A DNA stretch of 64,000 nt, taken from the NCBI RefSeq assembly GCF_013761245.1, contig NZ_JACDUT010000008.1, positions 62,001 through 126,000 of the forward strand, written 5' to 3'. Under the pieces are notes generated by a model. The model saw nothing but the letters and a program-made list of their open reading frames with translations, did no database searches and was not told where the DNA came from. Numbering within the stretch: position 1 is the stretch's first letter; every line of letters begins with the position of its first letter. This document shows positions 36,502 to 43,885 of this stretch, piece by piece. Source of the DNA: Thermaerobacillus caldiproteolyticus. GTDB taxonomy: Bacteria; Bacillota; Bacilli; Bacillales; Anoxybacillaceae. Both the position numbers and the translations under genes were made by a program.

Positions 36502-37119
36502 ATGGAATGTTCTTGGAAAGAGGAAGTTGCCAATGCCCTGACTCATGGACTCGGGGTGCTGCTCAGCATACCTGCATTGGTGATTCTCCTTATATCGGCA
36601 TATGGAGATGTTTCACGTATTATTAGTTTTGCGATTTTTGGAGCGAGCATGATTGTTCTTTATGTTTGTTCGACGCTGCTACATTCGTTGTTTTGGCATA
36701 AAGGAAAACGGCTCTTACAAATTTTTGACCATTCAGCAATTTTTTTGCTCATTGCTGGCACGTATACGCCGTTTACGCTTTTATTATTGCGCGGTGCACT
36801 TGGCTGGACATTGTTTGGTATCGTTTGGGGGCTTGCGGTTGTTGGCATCGTCTTTAAAATTTTTTTCGTCGATCGGTTTGTCATTGCCTCGACTGTTGTT
36901 TATATTTTTATGGGGTGGCTTGCGGTTATTGCAATCCGGCCGCTTTATGAATTATTGAAGCCGGCCGGCTTTTCCTTATTGTTAGGCGGTGGAATATTAT
37001 ATACAATTGGCGCGATCTTTTTCTTATGGAAAAGACTTCCTTATCATCATGCGATTTGGCATGTATTTGTTCTCGGTGGCAGTGCGATGATGTATTTTTG
37101 TGTACTCTTTTACATTTAG
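36502..37119 (+). CDS. yplQ: Hemolysin III / PAQR-family membrane protein (YplQ-like)
   Basis: A 205-residue seven-helix membrane protein of the YqfA/hemolysin III (PAQR) family. Conserved polar residues lie in EEVANALTHGLG, STLLHSLFW, IFDHSAIFLLIAGTYTPFTL and, near the end, YHHAIWHVFVLGGS; these His/Asp/Ser residues are the zinc-site set of PAQR proteins. The cellular role in bacteria is not settled, and the haemolysin name is historical. An SD GAGGGAAGAA precedes the ATG. Confidence 0.9.
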   Translation: MECSWKEEVANALTHGLGVLLSIPALVILLISAYGDVSRIISFAIFGASMIVLYVCSTLLHSLFWHKGKRLLQIFDHSAIFLLIAGTYTPFTLLLLRGALGWTLFGIVWGLAVVGIVFKIFFVDRFVIASTVVYIFMGWLAVIAIRPLYELLKPAGFSLLLGGGILYTIGAIFFLWKRLPYHHAIWHVFVLGGSAMMYFCVLFYI

Positions 37120-37121
37120 AA

Positions 37122-37158
37122 GAAAGCGGCGATTCGCCTACGAGCGATCGTCGCTTTC
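37122..37158. terminator. Bidirectional terminator between yplQ and the DUF2512 gene
   Basis: GAAAGCGGCGAT (37122-37133) pairs with ATCGTCGCTTTC (37147-37158) apart from one G-T, with a T-rich tract on the plus side. It reaches into the last codons of the convergent gene. Confidence 0.7.
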
Positions 37159-37584
37159 TTTTCTTTCTTCGTATTCTTCGGCAAATTCTGTCGCCCATCT
37201 CCCTTGACCAAACCATCGCGGCGTCTTGTGTTCGTCCGTTTCATCGAGCACGCGTTTTTCCATAAAAACATGGAAAAACGCTTCAATCGCCGCAATTGCC
37301 AACGCTGCAAAAAAAGAAGCATACGCCATATTGATTGTCGGCTCAATGAGAGCATAACTGCATAACCAAATAGCGGCGAAGGCCAACGGAAGATCAGCAA
37401 TGACGGCAAAAAAATTTCCAAAACTTGGCAATACGAATAAGTCACCGAGCACATAAGAAACGACTGTTGTTGCTAAAACGATGAAAAAAATGAGAAGGAG
37501 CGGCGGATTAAAAATCGTGAAAATCGAAAATAAGACCGTGCTCCATAAAACGAACTTTAGCGCTAATGGAACGACATGTTTCAT
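37138..37584 (-). CDS. YndM-like membrane protein (DUF2512)
   Basis: A 148-residue protein with four hydrophobic helices in the first ~110 residues (LLLIFFIVLATTVVSYVLGD is the second) followed by a charged cytoplasmic tail rich in Glu and Arg. This fits the DUF2512/YndM family. GGAGG lies seven bases before the ATG at 37584. Function unknown; it is monocistronic. Confidence 0.83.
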   Translation of the reverse strand: MKHVVPLALKFVLWSTVLFSIFTIFNPPLLLIFFIVLATTVVSYVLGDLFVLPSFGNFFAVIADLPLAFAAIWLCSYALIEPTINMAYASFFAALAIAAIEAFFHVFMEKRVLDETDEHKTPRWFGQGRWATEFAEEYEERKESDDRS

Positions 37585-37660
37585 CCATATTCCTCCATTT
37601 CCTTGATCGTATAATTTTATCGTTCCTTTTCTGTACGGTCTCTATTCGATTTTTCAAAAG

Positions 37661-37693
37661 AAAAAAGTGTTCCACATCAAGTGAAACACTTTT
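37661..37693 (-). terminator. Terminator after dfrA
   Basis: AAAAGTGTTCCAC pairs with GTGAAACACTTTT (37681-37693) apart from one mismatch; on the minus strand a T run follows. The stem overlaps the dfrA stop codon. Confidence 0.75.
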
Positions 37694-38180
37694 AACACTT
37701 GCGTTCATACACAAGAAAAAAGTAATCGTATGGATTCTTTTCGTCTTTTTGTCCCTTCTCACAGGAAATCAAGCGCCATTCCGCTTCGTTAAATACCGGA
37801 AAAAACGTATCACCAGGGAAGTTCGCTTCAATTTTCGTGATGTAGAGGCGATCCGCCAGCGGCAATATCGCTGCAAATAGTTCCGCCCCGCCAATGACAA
37901 ATACTTCATCGCTCCGTTTCGCTGCGATTTGTTTAATGCCTTCGACGGAATGAATGACAGTACATCCTCCTGGTTGAAACGAGCGATTTCGAGTGACGAT
38001 AATATTTTCCCGTCCCGGCAAAGGGCGACCGATCGATTCAAACGTTTTTCGTCCCATTACGATCGGATGCCCCATTGTCACCTTTTTAAAATAAGCCAGA
38101 TCCGCTGGCAAATGCCACGGCAATTTGTTATCTTTCCCGATGACGCGACTGTTATCCATTGCAACAATGAGAGAAATCAT
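37692..38180 (-). CDS. dfrA: Dihydrofolate reductase
   Basis: A 162-residue NADPH-dependent dihydrofolate reductase, chromosomal Bacillus type. MISLIVAMDNSRVIGKDNKL, LPWHLPADLAYFK with the catalytic acidic residue, PIVMGRKTFESIGRPLPGR and FVIGGAELFAA are all intact. It regenerates tetrahydrofolate oxidised by thymidylate synthase, whose gene lies 14 bases upstream; the two form an operon as in B. subtilis. Confidence 0.96.
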   Translation of the reverse strand: MISLIVAMDNSRVIGKDNKLPWHLPADLAYFKKVTMGHPIVMGRKTFESIGRPLPGRENIIVTRNRSFQPGGCTVIHSVEGIKQIAAKRSDEVFVIGGAELFAAILPLADRLYITKIEANFPGDTFFPVFNEAEWRLISCEKGQKDEKNPYDYFFLVYERKC

Positions 38181-38194
38181 CGTATCTCCCCTTT

Positions 38195-38989
38195 TTACAC
38201 CGCTACTGGCGCTTTAATATGCGGGTGCGGATGATAGTCCACGATTTCAAAATCGTCAAATTGATACTCAAAGATCGAAGCCGGTTTTCTTTTAATCACG
38301 AGCTTTGGAAGCGGACGCGGTTCCCTTGTTAATTGCAGTTTCGCTTGTTCGATATGATTCATATACAAATGAACATCTCCGCCTGTAAAAATTAACTCGC
38401 CAACTTCTAAATCGCATTGTTGGGCAATCATATGTGTTAATAATGCGTAGCTTGCGATATTAAACGGCAATCCTAAAAACGTATCGACAGAGCGTTGCTG
38501 CCACATGCATGATAATTTCCCATTAGCGACGTAAAATTGGAACGCGTAATGACAAGGCGGGAGTTTCATTTTATCAATTTCCGCGACATTCCATGCGCTT
38601 ACCAATAAACGGCGCGAGTTCGGATTTGTTCGGATTTGTTCAATGACCTCGCTAATTTGGTCGACTGTTTTTCCGTCGGCGCCTTTCCACGAACGCCATT
38701 GTGCTCCGTAAACAGGACCTAATTCCCCGTTTTCATCAGCCCATTCGTCCCAAATCGTGACCCCATTTTCTTGCAAATAGCGAACGTTTGTATTGCCGCT
38801 TAAAAACCATAATAACTCGTAAATGATCGAACGAATATGTAATTTTTTTGTCGTTAACAACGGAAAACCTTCTTGTAAGTCAAATCGTAGCTGACGTCCA
38901 AAAACGGATAACGTCCCGACCCCTGTACGATCATCTTTTTGAACTCCATTTTCTAAAATATCTTCTAATAATTGTAAATATTGCTGCAA
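38195..38989 (-). CDS. thyA: Thymidylate synthase
   Basis: A ThyA-type enzyme making dTMP from dUMP and methylenetetrahydrofolate. The catalytic Cys is in [45 protein letters not shown] and [15 protein letters not shown] are conserved. I start at a TTG (38989, encoding [10 protein letters not shown] after the initiator) that follows GAGGTGAGAACA; this yields 264 residues, exactly the usual length of this class. An ATG fourteen codons upstream would lengthen the protein unusually. Operon with dfrA. Confidence 0.95.
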   Translation of the reverse strand: MQQYLQLLEDILENGVQKDDRTGVGTLSVFGRQLRFDLQEGFPLLTTKKLHIRSIIYELLWFLSGNTNVRYLQENGVTIWDEWADENGELGPVYGAQWRSWKGADGKTVDQISEVIEQIRTNPNSRRLLVSAWNVAEIDKMKLPPCHYAFQFYVANGKLSCMWQQRSVDTFLGLPFNIASYALLTHMIAQQCDLEVGELIFTGGDVHLYMNHIEQAKLQLTREPRPLPKLVIKRKPASIFEYQFDDFEIVDYHPHPHIKAPVAV

Positions 38990-39040
38990 TGTTCTCACCT
39001 CACTCTCTATCATAAACGAAAAAGAGCCCATTTTCGAGCT

Positions 39041-39736
39041 CTATTTCACTAAGTGATCAATAAATTGATACGTTTTCGGTGCCGTCGCTTTCAAATAGGC
39101 GCGTGTTTTGTCATTATAATAGTAATAGGCAAACGATTCGGCAAAATATTCTTCAGGATAGTGTAAAAGATAGTAGTTATGAGGAAATAAGCGGCTTGCT
39201 TCTTCCTGCCAAATCATTAAAAATACCGGAGTTTCGTGAATGCGGTCAAATACAATGTAATCAACAGAATGAGCCAACTCGTGCAACTCCAAGTTAACTG
39301 AACCGTGCCCTCTTCCTTTCTCACTATGGCCGATTTTCGCTAAGACAAGATGAGAACCGCCAAGACCCGGAACATCATCCCACGTGACGGAAGAATATAT
39401 GTATCCACGCGGCGTTTTCCCCTGCAAATGGCGTGCTGATGGTTCATCAGTAAGTTTTCCGTTAAAAAGTTTTACATAAATATGCTCATCAGCAATCTTT
39501 TTTAATAAAGGGGGATCGATATGCGAGAGCGTTTTAATCATTTTTTTTGCTTCTGAATGGTTAAATGATGTATCTGGTAAAATGATGATTTGTTTCAATG
39601 TTTCATAGGATGGTACATGTTTCAAACGAAGCGAACTAGCACTTAACAGTACACCGTGAGTTGCTGGATAAGGCGAAAAAGAAAGAAGTGGAACGACAAG
39701 CATAATCATTCCTACGAATAAAGCCAACCGTCTCAT
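39041..39736 (-). CDS. Secreted zinc metalloprotease, Pro-Pro endopeptidase / anthrax lethal factor-like (M34)
   Basis: A 231-residue exported protein: residues 1-20 form a signal sequence. The zinc site is HELAH at 152-156 in NLELHELAHSVDYIVF, with the third ligand Glu in EEYFAESFAYYYYN (around 196-209) and Tyr/Trp-rich stretches between. The arrangement matches the ATLF-like domain of anthrax lethal factor and the Pro-Pro endopeptidases (PPEP), known from Geobacillus and Anoxybacillus relatives, which cut between two prolines in surface proteins. No likely substrate gene with proline-rich sites is adjacent. A weak terminator (GAGCTC...GAGCCC stem, 39010-39036) follows. Confidence 0.8.
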   Translation of the reverse strand: MRRLALFVGMIMLVVPLLSFSPYPATHGVLLSASSLRLKHVPSYETLKQIIILPDTSFNHSEAKKMIKTLSHIDPPLLKKIADEHIYVKLFNGKLTDEPSARHLQGKTPRGYIYSSVTWDDVPGLGGSHLVLAKIGHSEKGRGHGSVNLELHELAHSVDYIVFDRIHETPVFLMIWQEEASRLFPHNYYLLHYPEEYFAESFAYYYYNDKTRAYLKATAPKTYQFIDHLVK

Positions 39737-40284
39737 CTATCATTCCCCCGTCTTACTCGCTGTCTATCATGATGATCGATAGTTTTAAAACATTATAGCA
39801 TGCAAGGAAAGGCGGAGAAATGAATAAAATTAGGAAAACGTTGAAATGCATGGACATGGCTACTTCTTTTACCGTTCTCTTTACCATTTCAGTGACGCAT
39901 TTTTACCCCATCAATTTTTCCTAGCTTATAATGAGTTTGAAACGCATTGCGATACGTATAGTAGTGAAATGCGAACGAATATCCACTTGTGGCGGATGTT
40001 CCTGTCTAGCATGGAAGCGGATATTGTCTTTTCCAGTATCGGCGTTATAAATACAATTCAACGTATGAGATTGAAGTCGTTGCAGCCGTAAAACGTTGAA
40101 CCTAATCGTGTATCTTTCTTGCAGACAAAGACCGTCTAAGCGTCTTGTAGTCGGAGCTGTCAACCTGCCCCTAATGCAGAGGGCAATTGAAGGCAAAATT
40201 ACGTACACATTCGAACTGTTGGACACTCGCGAGTCCCCCTCTTCAAATTTCTGCTACGTAGTAGTCGGTTGGCACTTTATCACC
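39737..40284. other. Unexplained interval of about 550 bases
   Basis: Codon-like stretches occur in several frames on both strands but none forms a gene with start, ribosome binding site and stop. The best short frame is a plus-strand ATG at 39820 (MNKIRKTLKCMDMATSFTVL, stop at about 39930) behind GGCGGAG. A plus-strand frame 39846-40091 begins MHGHGYFFYRSLYHF. There is a perfect palindrome ACTCGCGAGT near 40226. It may be the remains of one or more decayed genes. Confidence 0.35.
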
Positions 40285-41451
40285 TCATCCTGTAAAAATT
40301 CCGCTCTTCTTCATATTCTCTACCGCTTGCATAAGCCTCTCTTCCTCTTGAACAAGAGCGATGCGTACAAATCCCTCCCCATTTGGTCCAAACGCTTGGC
40401 CAGGCGTCACGACGACATGAGCACGGTCCATGAGAGCATAAGCAAATTCAACAGATGTCCATCCTTTCGGAATTTCTGCCCATATAAACATGCTCGCTTT
40501 TGGGCGCTCGACATGCCAGCCCATCGAAATGAGCCCATCAATGAAGCGATCGCGACGAGATTGATAGATTCTCCGATTTTCTTCACAAAACGATGCTCCC
40601 TTTGTCAAGGCAGCCACTGCTGCTTTTTGAATCGGTAAAAATACGCCGTAATCTAAATTAGATTTAAAATGGGTAAGCACTTCAATCACTTGTTCATTTC
40701 CGCATACATAGCCAATTCGACAACCAGCCATATTGTAACTTTTCGAAAGCGAGTTCATCTCAACACCGACTTCTTTTGCTCCCGGTATCGATAAAAAGCT
40801 GATAGGTTTCTGCCCATCATAATAAAGCTCACTATAAGCAAAATCGGAAACGACGATGATTTCGTATCGTTTGGCAAACTCAATGACTTCTTCAAAAAAC
40901 GATTCCGTCGCCAATGCAGGAACAGGATTGCCCGGAAAATTTAAAAACATGAGCGCTGCCCGTTTCGCTATTTCTTCTGGAATGGCTTGAAGATCTGGAA
41001 GAAACGAATTTTCTTTACGAAGCGGCATAAAAAAAGGAACAGCTTGGGCCATGGCAATTCCCGTCGCATACGCCGTATAACCCGGATCAGGAACAAGAAT
41101 CACATCATCAGGATTCGCAAACGCCATCGGTAAATGAACGAGGCCATCTTGAGAGCCCATTAAACAAGCAACTTCTTTGTTCGGATTAAGAGATACATGA
41201 TGATTCATTTCGTAATAACTTGCGACCGCTTCATGAAATTCGTGCGTTCCCTCCAACGTATAACCATACGTATCTGGATTGTTCGCGTAAAAAGCAAGCG
41301 TTTTCCTTATAAAAGAAGGTGGGGGTAAATCAGGGCTACCGATACTTAAATCAATCATGTCATAACCTTGGGAAATTTTCGACTGTTTATATGCCGCTAA
41401 TTGACTAAAAACCGATGTGCCAAATTCTTTCATGCGCTCTGCTTTCCTCAT
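40285..41451 (-). CDS. PLP-dependent aminotransferase, class I/II
   Basis: A 388-residue fold-type I aminotransferase. The PLP lysine is Lys237 in EMNSLSKSYNMAGCRIGYVC; NFPGNPVPA, VVSDFAYSELYYDG and the C-terminal Arg in GFVRIALV are the other active-site elements. It resembles the aspartate/alanine and LL-diaminopimelate aminotransferase-like branch found in bacilli, but substrate cannot be fixed by motif. GGGGGATGGAG precedes the ATG at 41451. It appears monocistronic. Confidence 0.9.
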   Translation of the reverse strand: MRKAERMKEFGTSVFSQLAAYKQSKISQGYDMIDLSIGSPDLPPPSFIRKTLAFYANNPDTYGYTLEGTHEFHEAVASYYEMNHHVSLNPNKEVACLMGSQDGLVHLPMAFANPDDVILVPDPGYTAYATGIAMAQAVPFFMPLRKENSFLPDLQAIPEEIAKRAALMFLNFPGNPVPALATESFFEEVIEFAKRYEIIVVSDFAYSELYYDGQKPISFLSIPGAKEVGVEMNSLSKSYNMAGCRIGYVCGNEQVIEVLTHFKSNLDYGVFLPIQKAAVAALTKGASFCEENRRIYQSRRDRFIDGLISMGWHVERPKASMFIWAEIPKGWTSVEFAYALMDRAHVVVTPGQAFGPNGEGFVRIALVQEEERLMQAVENMKKSGIFTG

Positions 41452-41580
41452 GACTCCATCCCCCTTATCTTGCTGTATAAAACCGTTTTCTTTTTTTCTT
41501 TTATATGGTATATACTATGGGTGTATAAGTAGTTTACCATATTTTCACCTATGTATATATAAGAAAGGCGGGAAACAAAC

Positions 41581-41655
41581 ATGAATGCGATCTTTTTTGC
41601 GGCAAGCTTACTGACATTGATTTATTTTATTTATAGTTGTATTGCGGAATCATAA
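41581..41655 (+). CDS. Small single-pass membrane protein, 24 aa
   Basis: ATG at 41581 preceded by AAAGGCGGG with eight-base spacing opens 24 codons, ending CIAES then TAA. Residues 3-20 form one hydrophobic helix (AIFFAASLLTLIYFIYS). Such miniature membrane proteins are often missed by gene finders. No partner is evident; it is divergent from the aminotransferase gene. Function unknown. Confidence 0.55.
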   Translation: MNAIFFAASLLTLIYFIYSCIAES

Positions 41656-41659
41656 AAAG

Positions 41660-41885
41660 GAAAGCATTCACGTATCCGTAGGATGTGAAAGAGATCATAA
41701 GCACAGCGTAAGTGCCTCTAATTTCGCCACCTTGGCTCCTGCGATGGGCAAATGTTCTTCTCCCTTAAGCCAGCTTGACCCCGGAGCTCTCAAGCACCAC
41801 GCTTCAAAGTCATGCTTTGTGCAAATGTTGCATCAATGTCGATTCAACAGGCAAACTTCTTGGGCGCTTGCGCTAGACAGTTCTC
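41660..41885. repeat. Possible structured, non-coding repeat element
   Basis: This GC-richer block has no credible gene. It contains nested short inverted repeats, such as GCTTGA...TCAAGC around the GGAGCTC core near 41775-41800, and ends in CTTGGGCGCTTGCGCTAGACAG. That end is reminiscent of the dispersed CTAGCTCCAGCGCC-type intergenic repeats of Bacillus and Geobacillus. The repeat identity is from memory of that pattern, not from a copy elsewhere in the window. Confidence 0.35.
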
Positions 41886-41920
41886 TTTAAAAATCGCAGT
41901 CAAATTCTGATATGATAAAA

Positions 41921-41947
41921 AAAACTCGCAGTGAAGCTGCGAGTTTT
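41921..41947. terminator. Bidirectional terminator
   Basis: AAAACTCGCAG (41921-41931) and CTGCGAGTTTT (41937-41947) form a perfect 11-bp stem; A and T runs lie on both sides. It closes the 43-codon gene at 41952 on the minus strand. Confidence 0.88.
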
Positions 41948-41951
41948 GTCA

Positions 41952-42083
41952 TTAGCGCGTCTTTGTTTTTTTGCGAGCGGAGTCTAATTCATATGTTCCT
42001 GTTTCTGTTTCAGTTGTTCCTTGCCCTTTCACGTTGGGAGCGCCTAGGCCGGCTTTAGATGGGTCTTTTCGCCGTTTTGTCAT
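41952..42083 (-). CDS. Small hydrophilic protein, 43 aa, possibly spore-associated
   Basis: A 43-codon gene with a near-ideal GGCGGAGGTG seven bases before the ATG at 42083 and a terminator right after its stop. The product is MTKRRKDPSKAGLGAPNVKG followed by a Thr/Glu-rich stretch and a basic end (ARKKTKTR). Composition (Gly, Thr, Lys, Gln, no Cys, no Trp) resembles minor small acid-soluble spore proteins, but I cannot assign it to a named Ssp family. Confidence 0.8.
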   Translation of the reverse strand: MTKRRKDPSKAGLGAPNVKGQGTTETETGTYELDSARKKTKTR

Positions 42084-42126
42084 GTCGTTTCACCTCCGCC
42101 TTTAACGTTCCCTTCCTCTCTTTTTT

Positions 42127-42909
42127 CTATTCTTCTGTAAGCTCTATCGTCGCAAAATGAAATTTCGCTGTTTTGCGCACATACACAAAAAAGCCAAACC
42201 GTTGAAATCGGGTGCTTTGCCAATGATCCTTAAGTACAACTCGCTGACGTGCGACTCGCTTTGCCTCGCGAATCACTTCTTCCGTTAACTCTGTATAAAT
42301 TGCAAACGATTTGATTCCTTGGATACCATCGGATTCGATAATGGGGTGCTCAAACATCGGATCGAAATAAACGACGTCAAAAGAGCGATCTGGAAGGGAA
42401 GATAAAAAGGAACGATAATCGGCATGAACCACGCGGATGCGCTTCATCGCTTCATTCATTTGCGCAATGCCGGAATCCCACTGGTGTAACCCTTGTTCAA
42501 CTAAATAAGCGATGTAACGATTTCCTTCCACTCCAGTCACATTGCCGCTTTCACCGACAACGACACTCGCAACGATACTATCCGCGGCAAGTCCAAGCGT
42601 ACAATCTAAAAACGACATCCCCTTTTGTAATTTTGTCGCTTCTAAAAACGGCTCTGATTCCCCGCGCAACACCCGCTTGACACGAAACATCGCCGAATTC
42701 GGATGGAAAAAGAACGGCGGAGCCCCGTCAGCAGAATACATTTCAAGACGTTTTTTACCGACAACAAGAACATCATCGTGTTGCTGCTTTTGCAGCTCTT
42801 CCACCGACATTTTCCTCCTTGCTACATACGGGATGCGGAGTTCCGCAGCGATTTGCTTTGCTTTTTCGATCATTTCTTTGTTCGTTCTTCCTGCTGTTGT
42901 GACAATCAT
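42127..42909 (-). CDS. ypiP: Class I SAM-dependent methyltransferase, YpiP / RsmJ-like
   Basis: A 260-residue protein. After an N-terminal extension (VTTAGRTNKEMIEKAKQIA), the Rossmann SAM site reads GMSFLDCTLGLAADSIVASV; the catalytic-type motif is VVYFDPMFEHPI. This DPMF pattern and layout resemble RsmJ, which makes m2G1516 in 16S rRNA, and B. subtilis YpiP. The target in bacilli has not, to my knowledge, been fixed, so rRNA guanine methylation is an inference. Followed by brxA upstream with its own terminator between. Confidence 0.85.
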   Translation of the reverse strand: MIVTTAGRTNKEMIEKAKQIAAELRIPYVARRKMSVEELQKQQHDDVLVVGKKRLEMYSADGAPPFFFHPNSAMFRVKRVLRGESEPFLEATKLQKGMSFLDCTLGLAADSIVASVVVGESGNVTGVEGNRYIAYLVEQGLHQWDSGIAQMNEAMKRIRVVHADYRSFLSSLPDRSFDVVYFDPMFEHPIIESDGIQGIKSFAIYTELTEEVIREAKRVARQRVVLKDHWQSTRFQRFGFFVYVRKTAKFHFATIELTEE

Positions 42910-42937
42910 ACCACCATAAATTCCTTCCTAACGTATA

Positions 42938-42965
42938 TAAAAAGGATGCCTGTATAAGACATCCT
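42938..42965 (-). terminator. Terminator after brxA
   Basis: AGGATG (42943-42948) pairs with CATCCT (42960-42965); on the minus strand CATCCT is followed by TTTTTAT. Confidence 0.65.
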
Positions 42966-42966
42966 A

Positions 42967-43401
42967 TTAGCAATATTTTTCTAATGCCGTCATAATAGTT
43001 TCCATAACTGCTTCCATCGAGCTTCCCTCAATTTCGTGGCGCGGAATAAAATGAACGACCTCTTTTCCTTTCAACAGCGCCATCGATGGAGAAGACGGTT
43101 CAATACCGACAAAGTATTCGCGCATTTTCGCTGTCGCTTCTTTGTCTTGTCCAGCAAATACAGTAACCAAGTGATCCGGTTTTTTCTCGCTTCGTAAAAT
43201 TGCTTGTGTCGCTGCCGGGCGAGCTAATCCCGCGGCACAGCCGCAAACGGAATTGACAACAACAAATGTCGTTCCTTGGACGTTTTCCATAAACTCTTCT
43301 ACCTCTTCGCCCGTTCTTAACTCTTGAAACCCTGCACGAACAAGCTCATCGCGCATCGGTTGAACGAGCTGACGCATATATTCTTCATAAGCCATAGACA
43401 T
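42967..43401 (-). CDS. brxA: Bacilliredoxin BrxA (YphP)
   Basis: A 144-residue bacilliredoxin with the CGC active site: Cys53 and Cys55 in VVNSVCGCAAGLARPA. It removes bacillithiol from proteins after oxidative stress. FAGQDKEATAKMREYF and SPSMALLKGKEVVHFIPRHE are near identical to what I recall of the B. subtilis protein. I start at the ATG 43401, eight bases after GGAGGG (MSMAYEEYMRQLV), not eleven codons upstream. Monocistronic, followed by a terminator. Confidence 0.95.
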   Translation of the reverse strand: MSMAYEEYMRQLVQPMRDELVRAGFQELRTGEEVEEFMENVQGTTFVVVNSVCGCAAGLARPAATQAILRSEKKPDHLVTVFAGQDKEATAKMREYFVGIEPSSPSMALLKGKEVVHFIPRHEIEGSSMEAVMETIMTALEKYC

Positions 43402-43441
43402 CAATACATCCCTCCAAACCATGCTCAATGTCAACAGAATA

Positions 43442-43722
43442 CTATTTTATGCCCGAAAAATCAACCAAAATAGCAAAGGGCTTGCAAAAATAAGCAAGCC
43501 CTTCAGACTGCAAACAAAATAGAACCCACATCATAGCTCTGAGCCCTATTTTGCTGAAAAAAGAGCCTAGATAGAAATTTTGAGTCACTCTCCACAGACA
43601 TGCAGCTAGTTCTTTCGATTCATAGCAGCACAAACAAGCATCGTCCTCATATAAAAAATTCCCCCTAGATAGACCGCCCAACACAGACCATGTCCGCAAA
43701 CACTCGTTCAATCATTTCTTCC
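43442..43722 (-). mobile_element. Probable remnant of a transposase 3' end (IS1182-like)
   Basis: On the minus strand, IERVFADM in one frame (about 43720) is followed after a gap by MLVCAAMNRKN and then LAACLWRVTQNFYLGSFFSK in the next. An Ile-Glu-Arg-x-Phe-Ala-Asp motif followed by an alanine-methionine-asparagine helix is the usual C-terminal plan of IS1182-family DDE transposases. Nearby dyads include CAAAATAG/CTATTTTG (around 43518-43556) and a perfect terminator-like AAGGGCTTGC/GCAAGCCCTT (43476-43503). The 89-codon open frame here mixes these frames and is not a real gene. Confidence 0.35.
43476..43503. terminator. Strong hairpin, likely terminator
   Basis: AAGGGCTTGC (43476-43485) and GCAAGCCCTT (43494-43503) are a perfect 10-bp stem with an A-rich loop. 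It lies about 380 bases downstream of ypgR and may have come with the transposase remnant. Confidence 0.55.
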
Positions 43723-43885
43723 TCCACCTTCGTTTTCACAGGATTCGAGGAAAAACTTTTGTAGAATCATTTTACAAAAGTCAAAACGTTTCTTTACTAT
43801 ATACATACTTACAGCGAAAACGCCAGCAATATCTTCTCTGTTTTTTTGTTAAATCATAATATCCTTTACGCTAAAAAATTCATTG

